64,000 bases of DNA, from NCBI RefSeq assembly GCF_001563225.1, contig NZ_CP014206.1, forward strand, positions 3,096,001 through 3,160,000. Reading direction: 5' to 3'. The translations under genes and the position numbers were made by a program. The notes under the pieces were generated by a model. That model saw only the letters and a list, made by a program, of their open reading frames with translations, did no database searches and was not told the origin of the DNA. This document shows, one piece after another, positions 48,862 through 57,584 of this stretch (position 1 is its first letter; each line of letters starts with the position of its first letter). This DNA comes from Pseudodesulfovibrio indicus. GTDB taxonomy: Bacteria; Desulfobacterota; Desulfovibrionia; Desulfovibrionales; Desulfovibrionaceae.

Positions 48862-49521
48862 GTGCCGCACCACAAGGAAGCTTCCCTGTACACCACCTAC
48901 TTCGACCGCTACCAGCGATTCCGAGCCGTGGCGGATCTACTGAGCGGTCTTGAACGCGCCCCCAACGGGCTGCTGATCCTGGATGTCGGAGGATTCGACG
49001 GGGAGTTCGCCAAGTTCCTGCCCGGCGACCGCGTGCGCCCCTGGGGGGAACTCATCCGGCCCGAAAACGGCCCCCTCCCCTTCAAGGACGGCTCTTTCGA
49101 CGTGGTCGTGGCCCTGAATGTCCTGGAGCACGTCATTCCCGAGGAGCGGCCATTCTTCCTGGCTGAAACCGCTCGCGTGGCATCCCGCGCCCTGGTCCTG
49201 TCCTTTCCGGTCCACGAGGCCTCCGAGGTCGAGGAGTTCGTCCTGGGGCTGACCGGCAACCCCTGGCTGGCGGAACACCGAATCTTCGGCCTGCCCAGGC
49301 CCGCAGACGTGGAAGCCGTTCTCGACACCCTCGGGCTCGACCACACCCGCCATCCCAACGCCAGCCAGGCGTCCTGGATGGCCATGCACCTCATGATGCA
49401 CCGCCTGCGCGAGGACCTGAAGGAAAAGGTCAGCGAGTTCTTCAACCGACGCTACTTCGAATTGGAGAACCGCGAGCCAGCCTACCGCGCCATCTATTTC
49501 TGCACTCCGGCGCGGGGGTGA
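48862..49521 (+). CDS. Class I SAM-dependent methyltransferase
   Basis: The 219-residue protein has the SAM site LLILDVGGFDGEFAKFLPGD and motif IV-like FKDGSFDVVVALNVLEHVIP. The pattern is of small-molecule or macromolecule methyltransferases of the UbiE/Methyltransf_11 type, with an atypical C-terminal half (WMAMHLMMHRLREDLKEKVS). The start is GTG at 48862 after GAGGAGACGAC. It follows the SPL-like gene closely and could be its third operon member, though a 27-bp gap and own ribosome site leave this open. The substrate is unknown. Confidence 0.8.
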   Translation: MPHHKEASLYTTYFDRYQRFRAVADLLSGLERAPNGLLILDVGGFDGEFAKFLPGDRVRPWGELIRPENGPLPFKDGSFDVVVALNVLEHVIPEERPFFLAETARVASRALVLSFPVHEASEVEEFVLGLTGNPWLAEHRIFGLPRPADVEAVLDTLGLDHTRHPNASQASWMAMHLMMHRLREDLKEKVSEFFNRRYFELENREPAYRAIYFCTPARG

Positions 49522-49597
49522 GCCGCCCGAATCCGCCCCCCGGCCTTTGGGGCAAGTCGGCGAAACAACCATCTTCCCCCTTGCCAAGCGCGGCGCA

Positions 49598-49625
49598 TTG
49601 CGTTAAGTACCCCCGACTTTAAATT
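49598..49625 (+). promoter_or_regulatory. Probable promoter of rpsB-tsf
   Basis: TTGCGT (49598-49603) and TAAATT (49620-49625) with 16-nt spacing give a reasonable sigma-70-type promoter. The predicted start near 49630 coincides with the base of the leader stem, which supports the register. Confidence 0.45.
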
Positions 49626-49629
49626 CACA

Positions 49630-49691
49630 CATCCCGCCCATAACTCCGGGTGGTCCGTGATGGCACGGGCTCCTTATTGGACCGCGGGATG
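49630..49691 (+). promoter_or_regulatory. Folded rpsB leader
   Basis: CATCCCGC (49630-49637) pairs with GCGGGATG (49684-49691). Inside, GGTCC (49652-49656) can extend the stem with GGACC (49679-49683), competing with a CCGTG-ATGG-CACGG hairpin (49655-49668). The fold ends 23 nt before the rpsB ATG. S2 regulates its own operon in E. coli through the rpsB leader (established there). Autoregulation here is inference. Confidence 0.5.
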
Positions 49692-49714
49692 GACGAAAAA
49701 CCCAGGAGATCATC

Positions 49715-50515
49715 ATGGCTTACGTTACTATGAAGCAGATGCTGGAGACCGGCGTCCACTTCGGCCACCAGACCCGCCGTTGGAACCCCAAAATGCGCCC
49801 CTACATCTTCGGCGCCCGCAACGGCATCCACATCATGGACCTGCAGCAGACCGTCAAGATGTTTGCCACCGCCCATGACTTCATCGTCGACACCGTCGCC
49901 AAGGGCGGCAAGGTGCTGTTCATCGGCACCAAGCGCCAGGCCCAGGAGGCCGTCAAGGCCGAGGCCGAGCGCGCCGGCATGTACTACGTCACCCACCGCT
50001 GGATGGGCGGCACCCTGACCAACTTCCAGACCATCAAGAAGTCCATCGACCGCCTGAAGAACCTCGAGCAGATGTTCGAGGACGGTTCCATCTCCCGCTA
50101 CACCAAGAAGGAAGCGGTGGGCATGAACCGCGAGGTCAAGAAGCTGAACCTCGCCCTCGGCGGCATCAAGGACATGAACGACGCCCCGCGCGCCGCCTTC
50201 GTCATCGATCCCAAGCGCGAGCAGATCGCCATCCAGGAATGCCGCAAGCTCGGCATCCCGGTCGTGGCCGTGGTCGACTCCAACTGCGATCCGGACATGG
50301 TCGACTACATCATCCCCGGCAACGACGACGCCATCCGCGCCATCAAGCTGTTCGCCACCCACATGGCCGACGCCTGCCTGGAAGGCGCCGCCATGCAGAA
50401 GGACTACGCCGCCAATGCCAAGGCCGAGGGCAAGGCCGAAGCCGCTCCCCAGGCCGCCGCAACCGAAGAAAAGGTCGAGGCTCCCGCCGAGGCCCCTACC
50501 GAGGAGAAGGAATAA
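49715..50515 (+). CDS. rpsB: 30S ribosomal protein S2
   Basis: The 266-residue protein matches bacterial S2. The start [20 protein letters not shown], then [60 protein letters not shown] and [16 protein letters not shown] all fit. The C-terminal extension is Ala/Glu-rich and probably disordered. The ATG follows CCAGGAGATCATC. The stop overlaps the tsf ATG (TAATG), indicating translational coupling. Confidence 0.98.
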   Translation: MAYVTMKQMLETGVHFGHQTRRWNPKMRPYIFGARNGIHIMDLQQTVKMFATAHDFIVDTVAKGGKVLFIGTKRQAQEAVKAEAERAGMYYVTHRWMGGTLTNFQTIKKSIDRLKNLEQMFEDGSISRYTKKEAVGMNREVKKLNLALGGIKDMNDAPRAAFVIDPKREQIAIQECRKLGIPVVAVVDSNCDPDMVDYIIPGNDDAIRAIKLFATHMADACLEGAAMQKDYAANAKAEGKAEAAPQAAATEEKVEAPAEAPTEEKE

Positions 50516-51324
50516 TGTCGATTACCGCTGCCCAAGTTAAAGACCTGCGCGAGAAGACCGGCGCGGGCATGATGGATTGCAAAAAGGCCCTGACCGAGTC
50601 CGGAGGCGACGAGGAAAAGGCCGTCATGTACCTGCGCGAGAAGGGTCTGTCCAAGGCCGCCAAGAAGGCCGGACGCGCCACTTCCGAAGGTCTGGTCACT
50701 CCCTACGTTTCCGCCGACGGCAAGACCGCCGTCATCGCCGAGCTGCTCTGCGAGACCGACTTCGTGGCCAAGGGCGACGACTTCGTGGCCTTCGCCAACG
50801 GCCTCTCCGAGAAGATCGCCGGCCTGGACGTGACCTCCGGCAACGCCGAGAACCTGCCCGCCGATGTCGCGGACGTGACCGACCTGATCGCCAAGCTGGG
50901 CGAGAACATGGGCGTCGGCCGCTTCGCCAAGGTGACCACCGACGGCGTGCTGGGCGTGTACATCCACTCCAATAACAAGCTGGGCGTCATCGTCGAGCTG
51001 ACCGGTACCGACGACGCCGAGGTCGCCAAGGACGTTGCCATGCACGTGGCCGCCATGAACCCGGCCTGCATCTCCCCCGAGGAACTCCCCGCCGAGACCC
51101 TGGAGAAGGAGAAGGAGCTGTACCTGAAGCAGGCCATGGACGAGGGCAAGCCCGAAGCCATCGCCGAGAAGATCGTCATGGGCCGCCTGAACAAGTTCTA
51201 CAAAGACGTCTGCCTCATGGAGCAGGCCTTCATCAAGGACGACAAGCAGACCATCAAGCAGATCCTCAAGGGCGGCACCGTCGCCAGCTTCCACCGTCTG
51301 GCCCTCGGCGAAAACGCCGGGTAG
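50515..51324 (+). CDS. tsf: Elongation factor Ts
   Basis: EF-Ts is the nucleotide-exchange factor for EF-Tu. The 269-residue protein has the diagnostic N-terminal QVKDLREKTGAGMMDCKKAL, then GRATSEGLVTPYVSADGKTA and VIAELLCETDFVAKGDDFVA, with the C-terminal LMEQAFIKDDKQTIKQILKG. The start at 50515 overlaps the rpsB TAA by one base. A terminator follows. Confidence 0.97.
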   Translation: MSITAAQVKDLREKTGAGMMDCKKALTESGGDEEKAVMYLREKGLSKAAKKAGRATSEGLVTPYVSADGKTAVIAELLCETDFVAKGDDFVAFANGLSEKIAGLDVTSGNAENLPADVADVTDLIAKLGENMGVGRFAKVTTDGVLGVYIHSNNKLGVIVELTGTDDAEVAKDVAMHVAAMNPACISPEELPAETLEKEKELYLKQAMDEGKPEAIAEKIVMGRLNKFYKDVCLMEQAFIKDDKQTIKQILKGGTVASFHRLALGENAG

Positions 51325-51342
51325 CCTGACTGCCTAAAAAAT

Positions 51343-51371
51343 GAAAACGGGCCTCACGGCCCGTTTTTTTT
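51343..51371 (+). terminator. Terminator of rpsB-tsf
   Basis: AAAACGGGCC pairs with GGCCCGTTTT around TCAC, followed by a further run of T. It begins 19 bp after the tsf stop and 72 bp before pyrH. Confidence 0.92.
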
Positions 51372-51442
51372 GTCCGGAAAACGTGCTATCGCCTTTGGGC
51401 GTGACCGATTCACAACCTCAAGAACTACACGCAGGGGAACCA

Positions 51443-52162
51443 ATGACCAAGACGCGTTACTCGCGGATTCTACTGAAACTCAGCGGCGAAGCCCTGGCCG
51501 GGGACCAGCAGTTCGGCATCCAGCCGGAAGCCATCGGCCAGTTCGCCAAGGAGATCGCCGAAGTGGCCGCCACCGGCCTGCAGATGGCGCTCGTCATCGG
51601 CGGCGGCAACATCTTTCGCGGCATGGCCGCCTCGGCCAAGGGCATGGACCGCGCCCAGGGCGACTACATGGGCATGCTGGCCACGGTAATGAACGCCCTG
51701 GCCGTCCAGGACGCCCTGGAGAAGAACGGCTGCGACACCCGCGTCATGACCGCGCTGTCCATGGCCGACGTGGCCGAGCCGTACATCCGCCGCCGGGCCC
51801 TCCGCCACATGGACAAGGGCCGCGTGGTCATCTGCGCCGCCGGCACCGGGAACCCCTACTTCACCACCGATTCGGCCGCCGCCCTGCGGGCGCTCGAGCT
51901 GAAATGCGACGCCATCTTCAAGGCCACCAAGGTGGACGGCGTGTACGACAAGGACCCGGCCAAGTTCGACGACGCGGTCAAATTCGAAACGGTCTCGTAC
52001 ATGGAAACCCTGGAAAAGCGGCTGGGGGTCATGGACTCCACGGCCATTTCCATGGCGCGGGACAACAACCTGCCGATCATTGTCTTCAACCTGTACAAGG
52101 AAGGCAACATCCGCAGGGCCGCCAATGGTGAAAACATCGGAACCACTGTTCAAGGAGACTAA
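51443..52162 (+). CDS. pyrH: UMP kinase PyrH
   Basis: PyrH phosphorylates UMP to UDP. The 239-residue protein has [60 protein letters not shown] and the nucleotide-binding [40 protein letters not shown] and the C-terminal [11 protein letters not shown] are typical. An upstream open frame exists, but the ATG at 51443 follows GCAGGGGAACCA and fits the family. It is followed by frr after 1 bp. Confidence 0.97.
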   Translation: MTKTRYSRILLKLSGEALAGDQQFGIQPEAIGQFAKEIAEVAATGLQMALVIGGGNIFRGMAASAKGMDRAQGDYMGMLATVMNALAVQDALEKNGCDTRVMTALSMADVAEPYIRRRALRHMDKGRVVICAAGTGNPYFTTDSAAALRALELKCDAIFKATKVDGVYDKDPAKFDDAVKFETVSYMETLEKRLGVMDSTAISMARDNNLPIIVFNLYKEGNIRRAANGENIGTTVQGD

Positions 52163-52163
52163 G

Positions 52164-52718
52164 ATGCAAACCGTACTCAACGACGGCAAGAAACGGATGG
52201 CCGGGGCCATTGGCGCCCTGGACAAGGAATTCGGCAAACTGCGCACCGGACGCGCCACCACCGCCCTGGTGGATACCATCGTAGTGGACTACTACGGCAC
52301 GCCCACGCCCATCAGCCAGCTTTCCTCCGTGTCCGTCCCCGATTCCAAGACCATCACCATCCAGCCCTGGGACAAGGGCGCGTTCGGTGCGGTGGAAAAG
52401 GCCATCCAGACCTCCGACCTGGGACTGAACCCGGTCAACGACGGCAAGATCATCCGCATCTCCATCCCGCCGCTCACCGAGGAGCGCCGCAAGGAGCTAG
52501 TCAAGGTCGCCAAGAAATACACCGAGGACGCCAAGATCGCCATCCGCAACGTGCGCCGCGACATGAACGACGCCCTGAAGAAGATGGAGAAGGACAAGGA
52601 AATCTCCGAGGACGACCTGCGCCGCGGCGAGGGTGAGGTCCAGAAGATGACCGACGAATACGTCAAGAAGGCCGACGACGTCGTGGCCGCCAAGGAAAAA
52701 GAGATCCTCGAAATCTAA
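52164..52718 (+). CDS. frr: Ribosome recycling factor
   Basis: RRF separates ribosomal subunits after termination together with EF-G. The 184-residue protein shows the family pattern: [60 protein letters not shown], the [20 protein letters not shown] motif and [20 protein letters not shown]. The ATG at 52164 is preceded by CAAGGAGACTAAG. It lies between pyrH and uppS, the usual order. Confidence 0.97.
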   Translation: MQTVLNDGKKRMAGAIGALDKEFGKLRTGRATTALVDTIVVDYYGTPTPISQLSSVSVPDSKTITIQPWDKGAFGAVEKAIQTSDLGLNPVNDGKIIRISIPPLTEERRKELVKVAKKYTEDAKIAIRNVRRDMNDALKKMEKDKEISEDDLRRGEGEVQKMTDEYVKKADDVVAAKEKEILEI

Positions 52719-52730
52719 CGGGTCCTCCAC

Positions 52731-53447
52731 TTGACCAAGACCAACATCCCCACCCACATCGCCATCATCATGGACGGCAACGGCAGGTGGGCGCAACAGC
52801 GCGGGCTGCAGCGGACCGACGGCCATCGGGCCGGGACCGAGGCGGCCCGCGCCGTCGTCACCCGCTGCCGCGAGCTCGGCGTGCGCCATCTGACCCTCTA
52901 CACCTTCTCCAAGGAGAACTGGTCCCGTCCCAAGGACGAGGTCCGGACCCTGTTCGACCTGCTGACCACCTTTCTCAAGCGCGAGGAGATGAGCCTCAGG
53001 GAGCAGGGCATCCGGCTCAACGTCCTGGGTGATATCGACGCCATGCCCCTGGCCGTGCGCCAGGTGCTCAAGCACGTCATGCGCCGGACCGCCGAGTGCG
53101 AGGACATGACCCTCAACCTGGCCCTGAACTACTCGGGCCGCGACGAGATCGTCCGCGCCGCCAGGAGGCTGGCCGCCAAGGGTCTCTCCCCGGAGGCAAT
53201 CACCGAAGAGACCTTCGCCGCCGAGCTGTGGACCGGGGGCCAGCCCGATCCGGACCTGGTCATCCGCACCAGCGGCGAACTGCGGCTCTCCAACTACCTG
53301 CTCTTCCAGTCCGCCTATGCCGAATTCTATTTCACGGACATCTACTGGCCGGACTTTTCCCCGGCGGAACTGGACCGGGCCATCGAGGACCTGAACGGCC
53401 GCCAGCGGCGATTCGGCAAAACCGGGGACCAACTCGACGCGGGATAG
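52731..53447 (+). CDS. uppS: Undecaprenyl/isoprenyl diphosphate synthase (UppS)
   Basis: UppS makes the C55 lipid carrier precursor for peptidoglycan by cis-prenyl addition. The 238-residue protein has IAIIMDGNGRWAQQRGLQRT (catalytic Asp in MDGNGRW), then HRAGTEAARAVVTRCRELGV and LTLYTFSKENWSRPKDEVRT. LVIRTSGELRLSNYLLFQSA and AEFYFTDIYWPDFSPAELDR are cis-prenyltransferase motifs. The start is a TTG at 52731, the only in-frame start giving a complete protein, and its ribosome site is weak, suggesting low or coupled translation. Confidence 0.96.
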   Translation: MTKTNIPTHIAIIMDGNGRWAQQRGLQRTDGHRAGTEAARAVVTRCRELGVRHLTLYTFSKENWSRPKDEVRTLFDLLTTFLKREEMSLREQGIRLNVLGDIDAMPLAVRQVLKHVMRRTAECEDMTLNLALNYSGRDEIVRAARRLAAKGLSPEAITEETFAAELWTGGQPDPDLVIRTSGELRLSNYLLFQSAYAEFYFTDIYWPDFSPAELDRAIEDLNGRQRRFGKTGDQLDAG

Positions 53448-53555
53448 GGAAAAAACGGCCCGTTGCGCCGGGGCGATTGCCCCCGACCGCCAAATAGCGT
53501 ACAGAAAATTGACTTGAACCGACCCTGAAGACACCATTAACCGCCGAAACCGATT

Positions 53556-54365
53556 ATGGATATTTCCCCGCACAAACAACGAATCGCCACCAGCATCGGC
53601 CTCGCCGTCCTCCCCGCCCTGGCGCTGATCTTCCAGGGATGGGTGCTGTTCGCGGTTCTCGCCCTGTTCAGCGTCCTCACCCTGTGGGAATTCTACTCCA
53701 TGTTCCGGCCGGTACAGTCCATGGCCGCCTTCAAGGCCCTGGGCGCGGTCTTCACCCTGCTGCTCATGGCCGCCTACACCACCGGAGACAGCCGCTGCCC
53801 GGCCATGGCCATGGCCGCGGCGTTCTGGGCGGCGGGTATGGTCTTCCTGGTGCGCTACAACAAGGACGTGACCGCGTCCTACCGCCACGCGGCCATCTTC
53901 CTGGCCGGGCTGTTCTACATCCCGCTCAACTTCCATTTCCTGCTCTATTTCGACCGCTTGGAGATTCTCCTGGTGATCGGCGCGGCCGCCGTTTCCGACA
54001 CCGCCGCCTTCTATGCCGGGACCTTGCTCGGCAAACGCAAGATCTGGCCCAGGATCAGCCCCAAGAAATCCTGGGCGGGGTCCATCGGCGGCCTGACCGC
54101 TTGCATGGGCGCGGCCCTGGCCTACGGCATGGCCTTCGGCCTGGAAGGCACGGCATGGTGGAAGTGGCTGCTCCTCGGCGCTGCCCTGAACATCGCGGCC
54201 CAGTTCGGCGACTTCTTCGAATCCGCCCTGAAGCGGTCCCTGGACATCAAGGATTCCGGGGTCATCCTGCCCGGCCACGGCGGCCTGCTCGACCGCGTGG
54301 ACAGCCTGCTCCTGGTCATTCCCTGCTACGGCCTGATCTCCCTGTTCCATCCCTTCTTCCAGTAG
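53556..54365 (+). CDS. cdsA: Phosphatidate cytidylyltransferase CdsA
   Basis: CdsA makes CDP-diacylglycerol for phospholipid synthesis. The 269-residue protein has about seven or eight membrane helices. The family signature reads SDTAAFYAGTLLGKRKIWPR, ISPKKSWAGSIGGLTACMGA, and the C-terminal DSGVILPGHGGLLDRVDSLL holds the Asp residues for metal binding. A 108-bp spacer to uppS has no clear signal. dxr starts 20 bp after the stop. Confidence 0.95.
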   Translation: MDISPHKQRIATSIGLAVLPALALIFQGWVLFAVLALFSVLTLWEFYSMFRPVQSMAAFKALGAVFTLLLMAAYTTGDSRCPAMAMAAAFWAAGMVFLVRYNKDVTASYRHAAIFLAGLFYIPLNFHFLLYFDRLEILLVIGAAAVSDTAAFYAGTLLGKRKIWPRISPKKSWAGSIGGLTACMGAALAYGMAFGLEGTAWWKWLLLGAALNIAAQFGDFFESALKRSLDIKDSGVILPGHGGLLDRVDSLLLVIPCYGLISLFHPFFQ

Positions 54366-54385
54366 CGGACCGCCGGGAGTCCTAC

Positions 54386-55588
54386 GTGCAATCCTACATT
54401 TCCCCCTGGCCCGAAACGGTCGAGTGCCCGCCCTTCCCGCGCGCCCTGTCCATCCTCGGGGCCACCGGCTCCATAGGCGACTCGGCCCTCAAGGTGGTGG
54501 CCAAGCACCCGGACCGGTTCACGGTCATCGCCCTGGCGGGCGGACGCAACGGCAAAAAGCTGGCCGCGCTGTGCAACCGCTTCCAGCCGCGCTACGCCGC
54601 CGTGCTCGACGAGGCGGCGCGCGATGCCTTTCTGGCCCACGTCGACGACGCCGGGCGCACCGAGCTGCTGGTCGGCCCGGACGCCTTTGTCCGGCTGGCC
54701 GCCCTGCCCGAGGCCGACCTGATCCTCTCATCCATCGTCGGGGCCGCCGGTTTCGAGCCGACCCTGGCCGCGGCCCGCGCAGGCAAGATGATCGCCCTGG
54801 CCAACAAGGAATCCCTGGTCCTGGGCGGCCACCTGATCCGCGCCGCCTGCGCCGAATCAGGCGCGGTCGTCCTGCCCGTGGACTCCGAGCACAACGCCCT
54901 GTTCCAGGGGCTGGCCGGACACGGCTCGGACGAAGAGCTGAAGCGCCTCATCCTGACCGCGTCGGGCGGGCCGTTCCGGGGACGCGACGCCGCGTTCCTG
55001 TCCACGGTCACCCGCGACCAGGCCCTGGCCCATCCCAACTGGGACATGGGCGCCAAGATTTCCATCGACTCCGCCACCCTGATGAACAAGGGACTGGAGT
55101 TGATCGAGGCCTGCCACCTTTACGGGCTGCCGCCGGACATGGTCTCGGTGGTGGTCCACCCGCAGTCCATCATCCACTCCCTGGTGGAGTACGTGGACGG
55201 CTCCCAGCTGGCCCACCTGGGCAATCCGGACATGCAGGTACCCATCGCCCACTGTCTGTGCTACCCGGAGCGGGTGGCCGTGGACGTCCCGAGGCTCGAC
55301 CTGGCCAAGGTCGGCAGCCTGACCTTCGAGGAGCCGGACCTCGCGGCCTTCCCCTGCCTGCGGCTGGCGCGCGAGGCGTTCGACGCCGGGCCGAGCCACC
55401 CCATCGTGCTCAACGCGGTCAACGAGGTGGCGGTGGACGCCTTTCTCAAGGAGCGCATCGGGTTCCTCGACATCCCGGCCATGATCGAGGCCGGACTTGA
55501 CCGCCACGCCCCGGTGGACGTAACCACTCCCGAAGCGGTGCTGGCCCTGGACCGCGAGGTCCGGAGGGAAACCGAGTCCCGGCTCTAG
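54386..55588 (+). CDS. dxr: 1-deoxy-D-xylulose 5-phosphate reductoisomerase (DXR)
   Basis: DXR makes 2-C-methylerythritol 4-phosphate, the second step of the MEP isoprenoid pathway. The 400-residue protein has the NADPH site SILGATGSIGDSALKVVAKH, IALANKESLVLGGHLIRAAC, and the metal/substrate motif VVLPVDSEHNALFQGLAGHG. GAKISIDSATLMNKGLELIE and VSVVVHPQSIIHSLVEYVDG follow. The frame is open back into cdsA, but the GTG at 54386 with GGGAG upstream gives a slightly N-extended family length. Placement beside uppS links isoprenoid precursor and carrier synthesis. Confidence 0.95.
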   Translation: MQSYISPWPETVECPPFPRALSILGATGSIGDSALKVVAKHPDRFTVIALAGGRNGKKLAALCNRFQPRYAAVLDEAARDAFLAHVDDAGRTELLVGPDAFVRLAALPEADLILSSIVGAAGFEPTLAAARAGKMIALANKESLVLGGHLIRAACAESGAVVLPVDSEHNALFQGLAGHGSDEELKRLILTASGGPFRGRDAAFLSTVTRDQALAHPNWDMGAKISIDSATLMNKGLELIEACHLYGLPPDMVSVVVHPQSIIHSLVEYVDGSQLAHLGNPDMQVPIAHCLCYPERVAVDVPRLDLAKVGSLTFEEPDLAAFPCLRLAREAFDAGPSHPIVLNAVNEVAVDAFLKERIGFLDIPAMIEAGLDRHAPVDVTTPEAVLALDREVRRETESRL

Positions 55589-55661
55589 CCAAGGCCCGGA
55601 TAATGGTTATAGTTACCAAGGCCGCATATCCAACTCATCAACGCGGCCCCAAGAGGAATTC

Positions 55662-56720
55662 ATGATCACGAGCATCATCGCCATTGTCCTGGTCCTGGGC
55701 GGTCTCATCTTTTTCCATGAACTGGGCCACTTCGTGGTGGCCCGCATCTTCGGCATGGGGGTCAAGGCGTTCTCCCTCGGCTTCGGGCCGAAACTCGCCG
55801 GGTTCACCTCCGGCCAGACCGACTACAAGCTCTCCCTGATCCCGCTGGGGGGCTACGTGGCCCTGGCCGGCGAGCAGGGCGAGGACGAGCCGGACTTCCC
55901 GGACGACAAACTCTTCTCCAACCGCCCGGCCTGGCAGCGCCTCTGCGTGGTGGCAGCCGGTCCGTTCTTCAATTTCCTGCTCGCCTTCCTGATTTACTGG
56001 TTCCTGGGCCTGGCCCAGGGCCAGGCGGTGGTCCTGCCCCTGGTGGGCGGCGTCCTGCCCGACTCCCCGGCCGCCGAGGCCGGGTTCGTCAAGGACGACC
56101 TGGTCACGGCCATCGACGGCGTGCCCGTGGACTCCTGGACCCAGATGGTCGAGACCATCCGCGCCGCCGAGGGCAAGCCTCTGGTCGTGGAGATCGACCG
56201 CGCCGGGCAGGTGCTGACCCTGACTGTGACCCCCAAGGTGAACACCTACAAGAATTTGTTCGGCGAGAACGTCACCGTGCCCATGGTCGGCATCAATCAG
56301 GCGGGCCAGGTGCGGTTCGAGCCCATCGACGGCATCGGCTTCGCGGGCGCCCTCCAGAACACCTGGTACATGTCCAAGGTGGTGGTGAAGGGGTTCGTCT
56401 CCATCCTGGAGCGGCTCATCCCCGTGGAATCCGTGGGCGGGCCGATCATGCTCGCCCAGATGGTTCACCAAAGCGCCCAGAGCGGGTTCTTCGACCTGCT
56501 CGGCATGATGGCGCTCATCTCCATCAACCTGGCGATCATCAACCTGCTGCCCATCCCGGTGCTGGACGGCGGGCACATCCTCTTCTTCGGCCTGGAGATC
56601 ATCTTCCGCCGCCCGCTGAGCGACCGCTGGAAGGCCATGTCCATGCGCGTGGGGCTGCTCCTCCTGCTGCTGCTCATGTCGCTGGCCATCTTCAACGACG
56701 TGCGCAGGCTCCTGTCCTAG
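55662..56720 (+). CDS. rseP: RIP metalloprotease RseP
   Basis: RseP is a site-2 intramembrane protease that cleaves anti-sigma factors and signal-peptide remnants. The 352-residue protein has the zinc motif HELGH (19-23) in the first membrane helix, a second conserved FFNFLLAFLIYWFLGLAQG segment, one periplasmic PDZ domain (about 110-190, with SPAAEAGFVKDDLVTAIDGV), and the C-terminal LLPIPVLDGGHILFF (third zinc ligand region). E. coli RseP has two PDZ domains, whereas single-PDZ forms are common elsewhere. It lies between dxr and tsaB in a conserved cluster. Confidence 0.95.
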   Translation: MITSIIAIVLVLGGLIFFHELGHFVVARIFGMGVKAFSLGFGPKLAGFTSGQTDYKLSLIPLGGYVALAGEQGEDEPDFPDDKLFSNRPAWQRLCVVAAGPFFNFLLAFLIYWFLGLAQGQAVVLPLVGGVLPDSPAAEAGFVKDDLVTAIDGVPVDSWTQMVETIRAAEGKPLVVEIDRAGQVLTLTVTPKVNTYKNLFGENVTVPMVGINQAGQVRFEPIDGIGFAGALQNTWYMSKVVVKGFVSILERLIPVESVGGPIMLAQMVHQSAQSGFFDLLGMMALISINLAIINLLPIPVLDGGHILFFGLEIIFRRPLSDRWKAMSMRVGLLLLLLLMSLAIFNDVRRLLS

Positions 56721-56732
56721 GGGGAAACCGAC

Positions 56733-57521
56733 GTGGCCGTACCCCAGACCATCGTCCCGCGCGACCTGACCCTGGCCCTGGCCGGGGCCGAGGAACGGCT
56801 CCAGATCGTGCTCGGCCTGCCGGAGGGCGACGGCCACACGCTGCTCGCCTCCCGCCAGTGGACCGTGCCGGGCCAGTCCGTGCGCTTCCTGATCCCCGGG
56901 CTCAAGGCCGTGCTGGACGAGTTCGGCATCGACGCCTCGGCCATCAGCCGCATCGGTTGCGTGCGCGGCCCCGGCAGCTTCACCGGGCTGCGACTGGTCC
57001 TGGCCGCGGCCGAGGGCATCGCTGCGGCCCGCTCCCTGCCTTTGGCGGGCATGGACCACCTGCCGCTGCTGGCCGCCGGTCCCGGCCCCCTGCTCTCCGG
57101 CCCGCTCCACGTCCTGACCTACGCCCGGCGCGGGCTGGTCTACATGCAGTCCTTCAACTGCCCGGACCTGGCCGAGATCGCGCCCCTGGACGCCCTGTCC
57201 CTGGACCAGGCCGCCGCGCGCATGGCTGCAATCGGCCCCGCCGCGCACCTCGTGGGCAGCGGGTTGCGCAAGAACGGGGCTTTCTTCGCCGAGCTGGCCG
57301 AAACCAACCCCGGCTACCGGCTCCTGGGCGCGAACTTCGACAATCCGACCCCGGAGGTCCTGCTGGCCGCCGCCTGCCGGGCCGAGTATTCCCGGGAGTC
57401 CATCGAGCCCATCTACGTCCGCCCCTCGGACGCCGAGGCCAACCTGGACGAGATCGCGGCCAGGAGGGGCCTGGACCCGGTTGACGCCCGGCGCAAACTC
57501 GACGCGCTGCGCAACACCTAG
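56733..57521 (+). CDS. tsaB: tRNA threonylcarbamoyladenosine biosynthesis protein TsaB
   Basis: TsaB is the non-catalytic partner of TsaD in t6A synthesis on tRNAs reading ANN codons. The 262-residue ASKHA-fold protein has RIGCVRGPGSFTGLRLVLAA, the typical TsaB motif. LPLAGMDHLPLLAAGPGPLL and YARRGLVYMQSFNCPDLAEI follow. The C-terminal PIYVRPSDAEANLDEIAARR resembles the YLR-type end of the family. The start is GTG with GGGGAAAC upstream, 12 bp after rseP. It is the last gene of the pyrH-tsaB series. Confidence 0.92.
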   Translation: MAVPQTIVPRDLTLALAGAEERLQIVLGLPEGDGHTLLASRQWTVPGQSVRFLIPGLKAVLDEFGIDASAISRIGCVRGPGSFTGLRLVLAAAEGIAAARSLPLAGMDHLPLLAAGPGPLLSGPLHVLTYARRGLVYMQSFNCPDLAEIAPLDALSLDQAAARMAAIGPAAHLVGSGLRKNGAFFAELAETNPGYRLLGANFDNPTPEVLLAAACRAEYSRESIEPIYVRPSDAEANLDEIAARRGLDPVDARRKLDALRNT

Positions 57522-57584
57522 CCGCCTTCACTCGACTTCGCCCCGGTTGCCAGACGCCCCCGGTTGCGGGTAACGTCCGGTCCC

